Origin: Bog-473 sp963737745 | GTDB lineage: Bacteria; Actinomycetota; Acidimicrobiia; Acidimicrobiales; RAAP-2 | Direction: 5' to 3' | Length of the DNA: 64,000 nucleotides | Assembly (NCBI GenBank): GCA_963737745.1 | Contig: CAVTTR010000004.1 | Location: forward strand, 124,001 to 188,000 | The notes under the pieces: model-generated | What the model was told of the DNA's origin: nothing | What the model saw: only the letters and a program-made list of their open reading frames with translations | The model's database searches: none | Made by a program: the position numbers and the translations under genes | Part shown: piece by piece, positions 9,565 through 19,113 of the stretch | Numbering within the stretch: position 1 is the stretch's first letter | How the letters are laid out: every line of letters begins with the position of its first letter

Positions 9565-10392
9565 ATGACCCCATTTGACAGTTTCCGATACGACGGCAAG
9601 CGGGCGCTGGTCGTCGGAGGGGCAACGGGAATGGGAGCGGCAACGGCCGAATTGCTCTTGTCCGCCGGGGCCGAGGTAGTGGTCATGGACTGCGCCGAGA
9701 TCACACTCCCAGGAGTCAAGGCGATCACAATGGACTTGGCCGAGCGTGACTCGATCGATGCCGCCCTCGATCAGTGCGGTGGGCCCATCCATGCCTTGTT
9801 CTCGTGCGCTGGAGTGGCCGATGGGACGGATGGCATCGAGAAGATCAATTTCATTGGACATCGTCACATGATCGATCGGCTTTTGGCCGCAGACATGCTG
9901 CCCCGTGGCTCTGCCATCGGATTCATCTCGTCGGCCGCCGGCCTCGGTTGGGAAGCCAACCTTTCGAGCCTCAAGGAGTATCTGGCCACCCCAGATTTCG
10001 ACAGTGCCGTGGCTTGGGTCGCCGCCAACGGCGGAGCAAACTACCTGGCGACGAAACAGGCGATTTGTGCCTACGTCGCCACTCACGCCTACTCCTTCAT
10101 AAAGCGCGGGATCCGGATCAACGCCATATGCCCTGGCCCGACCGACACCCCCCTCGCCCGTGCCCATGCAGACACCTGGCTCAGCTTCGGAGCGGATTTT
10201 CGCAGTGACGTCGGCGTCGAAGTGTTGACGCCCATGGAACAGGCCAACACGCTCGTGTTTCTCTGCAGCGCGGCCGCTTCATCGATCAACGGGATCACCC
10301 TCATCACCGATAGCGGGTACTTCGCCTCGGGAATGACAGAGGTTTTCCCGGCGGCCACACCCACCGTGAACTTCCTCCTGGGCCGTATGTAG
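9565..10392 (+). CDS. Short-chain dehydrogenase/reductase (hydroxysteroid-dehydrogenase-like)
   Basis: 275 residues, classical SDR. The nucleotide-binding motif is VVGGATGMG (near residue 15), FSCAG replaces the usual NNAG, the catalytic Ser lies in ISSAAG, the catalytic pair is Tyr and Lys in NYLATKQA, and the loop ICPGPTDTP follows. The insert between Ser and Tyr (about 35 residues) is longer than in most classical SDRs and recalls 3-alpha-hydroxysteroid dehydrogenase-type members. It would interconvert an alcohol and a ketone with NAD(P). Strong ribosome site AAAAGGAGTGACCGCTC. Confidence 0.9.
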   Translation: MTPFDSFRYDGKRALVVGGATGMGAATAELLLSAGAEVVVMDCAEITLPGVKAITMDLAERDSIDAALDQCGGPIHALFSCAGVADGTDGIEKINFIGHRHMIDRLLAADMLPRGSAIGFISSAAGLGWEANLSSLKEYLATPDFDSAVAWVAANGGANYLATKQAICAYVATHAYSFIKRGIRINAICPGPTDTPLARAHADTWLSFGADFRSDVGVEVLTPMEQANTLVFLCSAAASSINGITLITDSGYFASGMTEVFPAATPTVNFLLGRM

Positions 10393-10488
10393 AGGATACG
10401 AAGCAACCATCCCGACGCTCCTACGAGACACGAGACACGTGGGCCTGGCTCAGGCGAAGGTTGCCCTCGGAATCTCAGGATCGAGAGA

Positions 10489-11259
10489 TCACGCTTTGGG
10501 CTTGAGCAATTTCTCCAGATTGGCCCGCGTCTGATCGTCTTTCCAGCGTTCACGTACCTGCCGGTCGAGCGCCTTTGCTCCCTCGTCCTCCATGGCCGAC
10601 AACGCGGCCCTGCGGGTTGCAGCCTTCGCCAATGCGTACGCCTCGGCATCGAGCGAGGCGAAGTGCTCTGCCGCAGCCAGGGCCGCCGCTTGCAGGTCGG
10701 ATCCGGGCACCTGCTCGTGCACCAACCCGCTCCGACACGCAGCTTCCGCATCGAGTAATCCGGCATCGAAGATCAATTGCTCGGCCTGCGGGCCACAGGC
10801 GTACTTCAAGAGCTCGATGGCCACGGGGGGAAACGAGACCCCCACTTTGAGCTCGGTGACGCCGATGCGAGCCCCCTCGGCGATCAGGCGCCTGTCGCAG
10901 GCGGCAACAAGAATGCACCCTCCGGCAATCGCTGCCCCATTGATTGCCGCCACCGTTGGCTTTGGACACCGGAACAGACGCAAAAGCGCGTCGTTTAACG
11001 CATGGAGCAACTCGTCCGTGTAACTCGTGTCGTTGCTCAGCACCTCGTTCACGTTTAGTCCAGCCGAGAATATGGAGCCTTCCGCCGTCAAGACGAGGGC
11101 ACGGATCCCAGGATCCTGTTCGCAATATTCGACGAATGTTGAGATCTCCCCAAGTACCTCTCGATCCAGCGCGTTGACCTTGTCACTGGCAAGCGCCAAC
11201 ACAGCCGTCGTTCCGGTGCGCGACAAGTTGGCTCGCTTGAATTGCGGCGTGTCTGTCAC
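10489..11259 (-). CDS. Enoyl-CoA hydratase/isomerase family protein
   Basis: A 256-residue crotonase-fold protein. The oxyanion-hole segments are FSAGLNVNE and INGAAIAGGCILVAA, and the following VTELKVGVSFP keeps the first catalytic Glu position. The region where hydratases carry PGAGG reads FPPVAIELLKYACG, so the second catalytic Glu is probably absent and an isomerase or hydrolase role is possible. It starts at GTG 11259 after GAGGACCGAGGAA. It would act in beta-oxidation-like degradation and is convergent with the SDR. Confidence 0.87.
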   Translation of the reverse strand: MTDTPQFKRANLSRTGTTAVLALASDKVNALDREVLGEISTFVEYCEQDPGIRALVLTAEGSIFSAGLNVNEVLSNDTSYTDELLHALNDALLRLFRCPKPTVAAINGAAIAGGCILVAACDRRLIAEGARIGVTELKVGVSFPPVAIELLKYACGPQAEQLIFDAGLLDAEAACRSGLVHEQVPGSDLQAAALAAAEHFASLDAEAYALAKAATRRAALSAMEDEGAKALDRQVRERWKDDQTRANLEKLLKPKA

Positions 11260-11482
11260 TTCCTCGGTCCTCCCCGTTCACCCGACGCCCGTGCGTCAGC
11301 AAGAGCTCCGATCGTAACCGGATCTCACTTCGACGAGCCGGACAAAGGTAAACGGAGGTTCTCGGGATTCTGACCGACCGACCAACCCGTACACTGGGGA
11401 ATGCACCGCGCCGTCTCGAACCGGGCCTGGATGTCGCCAGTCGTGGCAACGTGAGACGACACCGCCGGCGAAAGGCCGCTCC

Positions 11483-12439
11483 TTGAAGCTGCCCGGTCAA
11501 GCGGTCCTCCGGAACTACCAAGAGCTGATCATGGTGCTGTGCGCCGCCATTTTGGGGTTGACGGTGCAGGCTCCTCTGACGTGGCTCGTACGCCATCAGG
11601 GCATCAATGTGCTGCTGGCCATTCTGGTCTTCTCCACCGCCATCTGCATCGAGCCGACCACGCTGCGCCGTCTCCCCTCATTGTGGCGCCAGCTGGTGTA
11701 CGCCCTTCTGGTCGGAATCATCGTCCTCCCGGCCCTCTCGTGGCTGGTGGCCCACCTCGTCGGCGAGGGGTCACTACGCCAAGGCGTCATGACCGTTGGC
11801 CTTGCCCCCTGTGAGATCGCATCGATCGCTACCACCGCCATGGCGGGAGGGAGCGTCGTTCTGGCAGGGGGGCTCCTCGTCGGCTCCACGATCCTCACCG
11901 TGTCAGCAGCGGGACCGATTTTGGCTCTCGAGGCTGGTCATACGTCCGTCCACCCATTCCACATCGTGTTCAATCTCCTGATCGTGGTGGCATTGCCGTT
12001 GGCCGTGGCGCTGGCGGTCCGGATGCGATTCCCTCTCCCGACCCGAGTAGAGCCGGTGGCAAAGACGAGTGGTTCCCTCTCGGTCGCCGCGCTCGTCGCC
12101 CTCATCGCAGCGGAAATCAACCTCGATGTTGCGTACCTGCACGTGGCGGGTGCCCTCTTGCTCTTCCTCGCCGCTTCCATCGCCATTGGTCATGTGATCG
12201 GACGCCCCAACCGCAATGGCACCGGGAGCGCCCTTCTCCTCACCACCTCAATGCGGGATTTCGCCATCGCGGCCGGTTTGGCGGCGTCGGCGTTCGGATC
12301 GAAGGCAGCCGCACCCCTCGGCCTCTACGGGGTCATGGTGCTCGTATGGGGCACTGGGTGTGCCGGTTATCTGCGCCTCAAGAGACAAGGAGAAGCGAGC
12401 TCGTCACCAACTGGGTCACCTATCGATCCGGCAGGATGA
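11483..12439 (+). CDS. Bile acid:sodium symporter (BASS/ACR3-like) family transporter
   Basis: 318 residues, almost entirely transmembrane, with about nine to ten predicted helices. VFSTAICIEPTTLR and VGLAPCEIASIATTAMAGGS resemble the two crossover motifs of the BASS fold, and LLTTSMRDFAIAAGLAASAF is the typical C-terminal repeat. Members export arsenite or import organic anions with sodium. The specificity is open; nearby catabolic genes favour an organic acid. The best frame starts at TTG 11483; an ATG at 11531 would remove the first cytoplasmic residues. Confidence 0.82.
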   Translation: MKLPGQAVLRNYQELIMVLCAAILGLTVQAPLTWLVRHQGINVLLAILVFSTAICIEPTTLRRLPSLWRQLVYALLVGIIVLPALSWLVAHLVGEGSLRQGVMTVGLAPCEIASIATTAMAGGSVVLAGGLLVGSTILTVSAAGPILALEAGHTSVHPFHIVFNLLIVVALPLAVALAVRMRFPLPTRVEPVAKTSGSLSVAALVALIAAEINLDVAYLHVAGALLLFLAASIAIGHVIGRPNRNGTGSALLLTTSMRDFAIAAGLAASAFGSKAAAPLGLYGVMVLVWGTGCAGYLRLKRQGEASSSPTGSPIDPAG

Positions 12440-13232
12440 ATCGCCGGACTGCCACTGCAAAGCCTTCGTTCTCATTGGTTTCGGTGACATAGCGCGCTGC
12501 TCTCTGTACCTGGGGATCGGCGTTGCCCATGGCGATGCTTAAACCTGAGTGGGCGAACATCAAGACATCATTGGGCATGTCCCCGATGGTGGCGATCTCC
12601 TCACTCGAAAGTTTGAAACGCTGGGCCAGGTACTTGACCACCGATCCCTTGTTGGCGTCGGGGTGGGTCACATCGAGGTAGTAGGGCTGGGAGGCAGCCG
12701 CCGTCACCTGGCCTGCGAACTTCTGCTGCATGACCCCCGAGGCCTTGCTGATTGCCGCATGGTCATCGCTCACTCCGACGATTTTCGCGACTCGCTCCGT
12801 GAGCCCTTCGAGGCTCGTCATGACCTTTGGTTCGAATTTCACCGTCCACGCCTCACGATCGACATGGGGGCCTTTGAGATCAGGGACGTACCAATCGGCC
12901 CCCCGGTAGATCCACGAGACGAGGCCGAATGATTTCATCAAGTCGGTGATCGGGATGACGAGCTCTTCGGGGAGGACGCGCTCTTCAATGACGGCCATCT
13001 CTCGATCGACGATGAGACCTCCGTTGAATGCGGCGATCGGCGTCTGCAGGTCGAGTGGCTCGATCAGCATCTGCATGCCGCGCGGAGGGCGTCCACTGGT
13101 GACGGCGAAGAGAATGTCTGCCTGTCGGAGCTGGCGGACGGCGTCAATCGTCTGGTCGGTCAGGACCTTGTCCTGCGTCACCAGCGTTCCGTCCACGTCG
13201 GCTAACAACAAGCGGATGGGGGGAGGAGCCAT
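12420..13232 (-). CDS. HAD-superfamily Cof-type phosphatase
   Basis: 270 residues from ATG 13232, chosen because AAAGAAGGTGGC precedes it and the HAD motif begins just after. Motif I is ADVDGTLV (both Asp), motif II is FAVTSGRPP, and motif IV is TIGDMPNDVLMF; the end IAMGNADPQVQRAARYVT is diagnostic of Cof/YidA-like sugar-phosphate phosphatases. It would dephosphorylate small metabolites such as sugar phosphates or flavin intermediates. Its 3' end overlaps the convergent transporter gene by 20 bp. Confidence 0.92.
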   Translation of the reverse strand: MAPPPIRLLLADVDGTLVTQDKVLTDQTIDAVRQLRQADILFAVTSGRPPRGMQMLIEPLDLQTPIAAFNGGLIVDREMAVIEERVLPEELVIPITDLMKSFGLVSWIYRGADWYVPDLKGPHVDREAWTVKFEPKVMTSLEGLTERVAKIVGVSDDHAAISKASGVMQQKFAGQVTAAASQPYYLDVTHPDANKGSVVKYLAQRFKLSSEEIATIGDMPNDVLMFAHSGLSIAMGNADPQVQRAARYVTETNENEGFAVAVRRFILPDR

Positions 13233-13333
13233 GCCACCTTCTTTCGGACCGCTGCATCGTAGGGTAGCGGCCACGCTGACCATGGGCCCTCTGCTTGTCG
13301 GCTCGGGTGGTTTGTCGGGCAGACTCTGTCGTC

Positions 13334-13609
13334 ATGACGACACGCGATCGGATTCAGGAGCTCATCGACGCCGGGAGGGCTACCATCGCCGGTGGCACCA
13401 ACAGGGTCGAGCAGGCACAGGCCGGAGCCGCCCTGGCACTCGTCGCCTGCATCGCCCTGGCCGATGTGGTGGATGAACTCATTGAGCGGATCTCCGGGAT
13501 CGAAGGCGACGACCGTGCGGCGGAGCAGCTGGCTCTGGAGAGGCAACTCACTGACATCCGGGTCGAACTCGTGAAATTGAACAAATCGTTCAAGAAGCCC
13601 AAAAAATGA
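13334..13609 (+). CDS. Small hypothetical protein, helical
   Basis: 91 residues from ATG 13334 (MTTRDRIQELIDAG). The middle is an alanine-rich hydrophobic segment (AGAALALVACIALADVVDEL) that could be a single membrane helix. It is followed by an acidic-to-basic amphipathic helix ending in KKPKK. I do not recognise a family. It is divergent from the HAD phosphatase, with 100 bp between starts. Confidence 0.55.
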   Translation: MTTRDRIQELIDAGRATIAGGTNRVEQAQAGAALALVACIALADVVDELIERISGIEGDDRAAEQLALERQLTDIRVELVKLNKSFKKPKK

Positions 13610-13649
13610 GTTCTTCATAACTCACGTACCGCTGAGTCCATGCTGCCTA

Positions 13650-13680
13650 TTAAACGACCGGCGGCTTAAACGACCGGCGG
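13650..13680. repeat. Tandem duplication (2 x TTAAACGACCGGCGG)
   Basis: The 15-mer TTAAACGACCGGCGG occurs at 13650-13664 and again at 13666-13680 with one base between. It covers the 3' end of the DUF5996 gene. The upstream copy is read through as coding sequence and the downstream copy supplies the stop, so the duplication changes the C-terminal residues only. Confidence 0.9.
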
Positions 13681-14587
13681 TGGTTCCCCTCCACGCTGGC
13701 CAGCAACGACGCGTCCCATTGGCATACCGCGCAGGCGTGGCCGAAAACTGAATGGGCGAACTCCATAGCTGTGGCATGCGGATCGTCGCTTGCGCACACA
13801 TCCTCCCAGTCGAGGACGTACTCGCCCAGACTCGCTTCCCAACGAGAGGCGGCCGGGGAGAGAGACGCAGCGGCAAATCCTTCCGGGGCGGGGTGTGCGT
13901 AGGCGTAGAACGCGGCCTTTGCGTAGTTGCGATCACCGGGCCACCAACCGATCGCCACCTCTTGGGCATCCATCGCATTGCGCATGATGAAATCATTCGA
14001 GGGTGGGGTCGCAGGTTGGCCCGAGAACAGGCTCACCGCCAGGTCGAACGAACCCCACCATGCATTCACTGGCGTCGAGCGTCCTCGATACGGGGCCCGA
14101 AACGCTGCAAGCACCAACGAGGCCCGCGTCGCCATGGTGAAATAGAGCTCGACGCTTTTGGCGTCGTAGCGCGTGTGCTCTTCGTCCTCGGTCAAGGGAA
14201 CGCTCCACGCCACTTCTTGTGGTCTCGGGTCGATCGCTACCGCGCCGACCAGCCTTTCAATGGCTGCCAGCACCTCGTTCGTGACCACACCAACCGCACG
14301 ATCGGGACCCGAGCGGGACGCGACGACACGCCTCCTTTGCTGGCCTCGATCACTGCCTCGTGCGTCCGTAAGTCCAGTGCGACCACAAGCGTCCCGGATT
14401 CATCTGGCGCCGGCAAAGGACCGGTCTCCCAGCCTCGAGCCGTCAGGCGAAGAGCCGCATGCTGGAGCTGCGGCTCAGGAGGTGCCAGCTTCACGGCCAG
14501 CTTCCCGAGGACCTGGGTGTGGGCGTGAAGCGTGTCGCACGTCTCGCTCCAGTCCGAGTAGCGCATGGTTGGCCAAACGCTGGACAT
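13650..14587 (-). CDS. DUF5996 family protein (frameshifted)
   Basis: Two frames together cover the family. 14587 to about 14300 reads MSSVWPTMRYSDWSETCDTL, the typical start. About 14288 to 13650 carries NAWWGSFDLAVSLFSG, the Trp- and Phe-rich core, then GWWPGD and AFYAYAHPAPEGF. A single indel near 14290-14300 joins them, giving roughly 310 residues, the family's normal length. The function is unknown; actinobacterial members are cytosolic and stand alone, as here. I treat the break as a sequencing indel. Confidence 0.85.
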
Positions 14588-14596
14588 GGGCGCAGG

Positions 14597-14863
14597 CTAC
14601 CCCGGAGCCCTCTCGCGTCGAGCCCGGGCGACGGCCTTCGTGGCCCTCCACGACATGACTGACCACAGCGACAGAGCCGACATGAGGCAGCCCCCGGAGA
14701 GGAATGAGGCTACGGAGAGGATCGAGCCGGCCGATCCGATGCTTCCTATCGACAACACTGAGCCGACAGATCCGATCGACAACACCGAATTACGAGATCC
14801 GATGCACAGAACTGAGTCCTGAGACCGGTAGGACCAACGAGATCCGTCGTCCGTGCTTCTCAC
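14597..14863 (-). CDS. Gly-Ser-Ile/Leu repeat microprotein
   Basis: 88 residues from GTG 14863, preceded by GGAGGGACGGAGAAGAC. After a charged N-terminus come repeats with a five- to six-residue period: SVLCIGSRNS, SVLSIGSVGS, VLSIGSIGSA, SILSVASFLS. It ends in SALSLWSVMSW and a basic tail. Similar [S/G]-V/I-L-S-I-G-S repeat proteins occur across actinobacteria without known function; I recognise the pattern but cannot assign a role. The repeat could form a beta-solenoid or a membrane-associated stack. The tail could be cytoplasmic (RARRERAPG). Confidence 0.72.
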   Translation of the reverse strand: MRSTDDGSRWSYRSQDSVLCIGSRNSVLSIGSVGSVLSIGSIGSAGSILSVASFLSGGCLMSALSLWSVMSWRATKAVARARRERAPG

Positions 14864-15015
14864 GTCTTCTCCGTCCCTCCTTGCTTTCGGTCGAGCGTTT
14901 CCTTCACTGCGAACGTAGGCGTTGTGGCACGGCCGAGCAACAGTCCGCCATTCTCGGCCCATTCGGCGAGTAAACGGACTCAACCATACGGGCGCGCTCC
15001 GAGGGCCGCGTGGTC

Positions 15016-15760
15016 CTACGGTGCGGCGCTGTCGTCCGATGTGCCGGTGCCCGAGAGGATGGAGCCCAGCTGATCCGCCAGGGCGACCGCCACCACGCAC
15101 TGCTCTTGTGAAATCGGCAAGGAGGGCGTTGGGGTCAGGAGGAACGTGCCGACATTCCTCCCACCGCCCCGCACGGGAAGTTGCACTTGCCTGGTGGGCA
15201 GGCCGGCTGATGACGTCGGCCATTGGAGCGGGATTGAGCCGGACGGTGCCGTCGGGATCGATGCGGGCCCCCTTCTCGGACGGGTGGATCCCACACGAAT
15301 CGACAATCCTGGAGCGACAAGAGCTCTCGCAACTCGGCCGCCACCGCCATGAGAACGAAGTCCGGCTCTTCACCGCCGGCGATGCGCTCGGCCACGTTGT
15401 GGATGCGGCTCAGCTCATGGCGCCCCTCGTGCGGCCGCCCGACGATGTCGTTGGCCGCGTGCCGCCAACTCACCCACCAGGAGACCGACGACCACAAAGA
15501 GGATCTCGGTCGTGAGGTCGCGGTTGCCACTGATCCGGAACGACTGGTAGGGAACGGTCAGGAAGAAGTCGAACGAAACGGCGCGACAACAACGCACACA
15601 GCGCAGCGGCGGCGCGGTTGCCCCGGGACGCGATGGCGACCGTGACCAGGACCAGCACGAGCGCATCGTCGGCGGAGTCCAGATGGCCCCGGCTCGGGAT
15701 GAGCAATGGCTGCGGCGCCCAGAGGACCCACGATGGGAATCAGCCAGGTCAGCACCGATG
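15016..15760 (-). CDS. DUF4118 domain protein (multiply frameshifted)
   Basis: Homology is spread over three frames. In order: LTWLIPIVGPLGAAA; ALVLVLVTVAIASRGNRAAA; SFDFFLTVPYQSFRIS and EILFVVVGLLVGELAARG (four membrane segments of the KdpD-like DUF4118 domain). Then SRIHNVAERIAGGEEPDFVL and LSLQDCRFVWDP follow, and the C-terminal QCVVAVALADQLGSIL. At least four indels are needed. Actinobacterial proteins with this layout are about 240 residues, matching the span. The soluble part is a GAF-like sensor without a kinase domain. The role is unknown; it follows the permease/OB-fold genes on the same strand. Confidence 0.75.
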
Positions 15761-15823
15761 CGCTTCTATGGCGCGGTGGCCACCATGATGGTCATCAGAC
15801 CCAGACGGCTGCGGCCTTCTCAT

Positions 15824-16249
15824 TCACGATCGCTTTGGGAACGAGACCGAGAGAAGCTCGTAGAGGGGATTGATCATGGCCAGCATGCCCTTGTGCTTGC
15901 CCACCGAGGCCTCGACGGCCATCAGCGTTCCGCTCCGATTCCCGGGATGGATCGACGACCGAGGAAAGACCAGCACGATCGATTCGCCACTGTTGTCGAC
16001 CAGCACGCACTCCAGCGTCGGTACACCCGACCACGGCTGGACCCGGAGCGTTTTCACCCGACCGGCGATGCGGGCCGATTGTCGCCACTGCAGGGACGCG
16101 ATAGGCGTCACGCCCTCGATCGTGGGCAGCGCGGACGAGGGCGGCTCGGCTATGAGGCCGCGAGGACTCCGTCCCTCCCGGCCATTCTTCGGGGCGAGCG
16201 CCGCCACGACAGCTTCCTCCTCGTGCCGGTCGATCCCTGGCGCAACCAT
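15824..16249 (-). CDS. OB-fold nucleic-acid-binding-type protein, possibly fused to the permease
   Basis: After a variable Glu/Ala-rich N-terminus the chain reads RIAGRVKTLRVQPWSGVP, LECVLVDNSGESIVLVFP and HKGMLAMINPLYELL. These are the three strands and final motif of the small actinobacterial OB-fold protein found near Trk/APC transporters in mycobacteria. The same frame is open upstream into the last residues of the APC permease (SHVNATIVPF), with no stop between. Either the two are fused or the stop was lost to an indel; I place the start at ATG 16249. Ligand and function are unknown. Confidence 0.7.
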   Translation of the reverse strand: MVAPGIDRHEEEAVVAALAPKNGREGRSPRGLIAEPPSSALPTIEGVTPIASLQWRQSARIAGRVKTLRVQPWSGVPTLECVLVDNSGESIVLVFPRSSIHPGNRSGTLMAVEASVGKHKGMLAMINPLYELLSVSFPKRS

Positions 16250-18237
16250 GAAGGGCACGATGGTGGCATTGACATGGGAAAGCTGGCTGACGACGTCGAC
16301 GATGTAGTCCGCCGTCTGATCATGGAGAATGCGGCGCAGTGGCCTTACCGTACGAACGGCGAGGCAGCAGCATGCTCACTTCGGTCTCGCCGTCGGCCAA
16401 CTCTGCCGCGAGCTCGAGTGCCGCCCTTCCCAGTCGGCGATCCGGGCAGTCAATGACATCGAGCGGCAAACGAGAGAGGCCTATTCGTTGCCAGCGTTCC
16501 ATCAAGATCTGCGCTCGGCGATCATCGATGTTGAAGTGAACCGCACGTAACTCGTCGGGCATGAGCGTCCGGGCGTATTGGATCGCCCGAGCCGCCGCCA
16601 AGTCGATACGGTCGATCAGGATGACGACCACGTGGCGATGCAAAATGCGAGCCTCGCATGCCTGCACCGCCGCCCCTTCTTCCAGCACCGTGTCCTCGGC
16701 CCGATACTGCCGATTGGTACGCACCAGCGCATAGATGAGGAGTGGCATCACGACCACGACGACCCATGCCCCCTGGGTGAACTCGGCCACGGCGAACACG
16801 ACGACGACGACGGCACAGACGATCGCCGCCACACTGTTGACGCCGACATGGGTCTTCCAGTGCGCGTCCTTGTGGTCGATGTGGTGTTTCACCATGCCGG
16901 CACCGGCCATGGTGAAACCCGTAAAGACGCCGATGGCGTACATCGGGATGAGGGCGGACACCTTGGCGTCGGTGGCGATGAGAAGGGCAATGGACGCCCC
17001 CGCCAGCAGCAGGATGCCGTTGGAAAAAACCAGCCGGTGCCCCCGCACGGTCAGTTTGCGCGGCAAGAAGGAGTCCTCCGCCACGAAGCTCACCAGGAAG
17101 GGAAACCCGGTGAAGCTCGTGTTGGCCGCCAAAATCAGGATCAGGGCCGTGGCCGGCTTGCAGCATGTAGAAGAGCAGATGGCCGAGCGTGCTCGATCCG
17201 TACACCAGCTTTCCGATTTCTGAGACCACGGTGGGAGTGCCCGATACGAAGGGTACGGAGTGGGTGAAGGCGGCCAGAATGGAGACCCCCAAGAACATCG
17301 TGCCCAAAATGGTACTCATCAAGAGGAGCGTCGTCCGCGCATTTCGGGCCTGAGGCTCCCGGAAGATGCTCACGCCATTGGAGATGGCTTCGGTGCCGGT
17401 CATGGCCGAACTCCCATTGGCGAAGGCCCGCAAGAGGTAGAAGGCGGAGACGCCGAGAATCAGACCGCCGCTGGCGGCATGGCCCAGGTGCATCGTCGGC
17501 ATGACTCTGCGGGGCATGGTGCAGCGTTCCCGTCGATCTTTTGCACGAACCCGGCCACGATCAGCACCACCATGTTGGCGATGAAGAAGTAGGTCGGCAG
17601 CGCAAAGACCTTGCCCGCTTCGCGGATGCCCCGCAGGTTGCCGAAGGCCAGGAGGACGACGAACGCGACGGAGAGAGGCAGTGCCGCGTGACCGACGGCG
17701 GGGACGGCCGAGATGATGGCGTCCGCGCCGGCCGCCACCGAGACGGCCACGGTGATGGTGTAACTGATCAGGAGGGCGGCTCCGGCCACTTGGGCCACAT
17801 TGGGCCCGAAGTTGTCCCGACTGACGACATAGGAGCCCCCGGCCTTGGGATACGAACGGACGACGTCGCGATAACAGATGGTGACGACGCGCCAAAACGG
17901 CCAGGATGGCGCCGGTTATCGGCGTCACGAGCGAGAACGCCACCAGACCCGCGATAGGAACGAGAATCCGGAGGATCTCCTCGCTGGCATAGGCCGAGGA
18001 CGACATGACGTCCGAGGACAAGACGGCCAACGCCGTCGGTTTGCCCAAACGCTGACCCTGGAGCTGATCGTTCACAAGCGGAGGGCCGAGCAGGAACCGC
18101 TTCACCCGATAATTGAGGGTCTCTGGAAGCTGCGCCGTCTTGACTGTCGAGCGGCGACCCGGTGCGCTCGTCAGGGCTGATTGGGCTCTCGTGGTCTGAT
18201 CTTCGGCGGTGCCCGTCGAGATCCCGTTGGAGGTCAT
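16250..18237 (-). CDS. APC-superfamily permease with C-terminal cytoplasmic domain (frameshifted)
   Basis: It starts MTSNGISTGTAEDQTT at 18237. The helices then change frame several times: SSDVMSSSAYASEEIL; AGAALLISYTITVAVSVAAG; GNLRGIREAGKVFALPTYFF; FANGSSAMTGTEAISNGVSI; FTGFPFLVSFVAEDSFLPR. A soluble C-terminal part follows (RILHRHVVVILIDRIDLAAA, LMPDELRAVHFNIDD, LPLDVIDCPDRRL). The size (about 660 residues) and order match the Rv2690c-type amino acid/cation permeases that neighbour trkA genes in mycobacteria, and the OB-fold neighbour strengthens this. The substrate is not established. At least four indels are present. Confidence 0.83.
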
Positions 18238-18317
18238 TAGCGATTGTTTACCCCGATATCACGCCCAAATGCGAGCGAGGTCCACCTGGCCACAGTGGGG
18301 TGAACTGGCAGTGAGTC

Positions 18318-18482
18318 TCAACTAGCTGCGGTCTCGATCCACTCGTGGGCGCAGATGGCGCAGACCCAGTGTCGATGATCCGGTGAGATGCCGGGCGGGC
18401 ACTCGTAGTGCGTGTATTCGTCGACCCGCAGACCGGCACACTTCGGGCAAGCCGGCGGGCGACTGGCAACGCGGACGCTCAT
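18318..18482 (-). CDS. Small zinc-ribbon protein
   Basis: 54 residues, ATG 18482 to TGA 18318. Two Cys pairs, PACPKCAGLRVDEY and HWVCAICAHEW, about 25 residues apart, make a rubredoxin-like zinc ribbon; the C-terminus is IETAAS. It lies between the STAS gene and the permease on the same strand. Proteins this small are usually metal-binding accessory factors; no partner can be named. Confidence 0.7.
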   Translation of the reverse strand: MSVRVASRPPACPKCAGLRVDEYTHYECPPGISPDHRHWVCAICAHEWIETAAS

Positions 18483-18521
18483 CGGGCCCATGGGGCTGAG
18501 GGATTCTTCACTCAGGCGTTG

Positions 18522-18890
18522 CTATGAGCCGGCAGAGGGGACGGCGGTATCGGTCTCTACCGTGAAGACCGATACCAGGCCTGTGATCTCGAGAATCCTC
18601 AACACCGACTGCGATGGGTTCCGCACCACCATGGATCCGCCGGCCGCTCGAGTCCGGTTAAAGGCCATGACCAGCACGGACAAACCCGTCGAATCTATGA
18701 AGCGCAGGCGGGTCACATCCACAACGATCTCCACCTTGTCTTCTGACAACTCGACCAGCTGGTCCCGCAACTGGGGCGCAGTGGCGAGGTCGAGTTCGCC
18801 CTCCACGGTAACGAGGACCTGGCCATTGACCCGGCTCACACCGACCTTGAATGAGGGCTCGTGACGAGGCGAACCTTCTACGGAGGACAT
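18522..18890 (-). CDS. STAS-domain anti-sigma-factor antagonist (SpoIIAA-like)
   Basis: 122 residues, a single STAS domain: GEIDLA-type strand EGELDLATAPQL, central VVDVTRLRFIDSTGLSVLV with the phosphorylatable Ser in DSTG, and C-terminal LRILEITGLVSVF. It would bind an anti-sigma kinase when dephosphorylated and so free a sigma factor for stress gene expression. No kinase or sigma gene is adjacent. The gene is intact. Confidence 0.92.
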   Translation of the reverse strand: MSSVEGSPRHEPSFKVGVSRVNGQVLVTVEGELDLATAPQLRDQLVELSEDKVEIVVDVTRLRFIDSTGLSVLVMAFNRTRAAGGSMVVRNPSQSVLRILEITGLVSVFTVETDTAVPSAGS

Positions 18891-19113
18891 GTGGTGCGCT
18901 TTCCCAAGCAGGTTTATTCCGACAACGGCTCAATATGGGAGAGATTCCCCAACAGGCGACTTTTTCACCCGGCCTGAGTCGAGGCTACACCCCAATTCTC
19001 GAACCGTTCTGGCGCAGCGCGGCCGTGAGGATTCGAGCGTTCGCCTCGCCTCCCCCGGCGGTGGTGGGTTGACCGCCGGAGTAGCGCTCGTCACCGGGGG
19101 TTGCGCCGGGCCC

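Noticed and set aside
14680..14820. CRISPR-like short repeats
   Set aside because: The repetition is codon-level within the Gly-Ser repeat protein, without uniform repeats and unique spacers. No cas genes are present.
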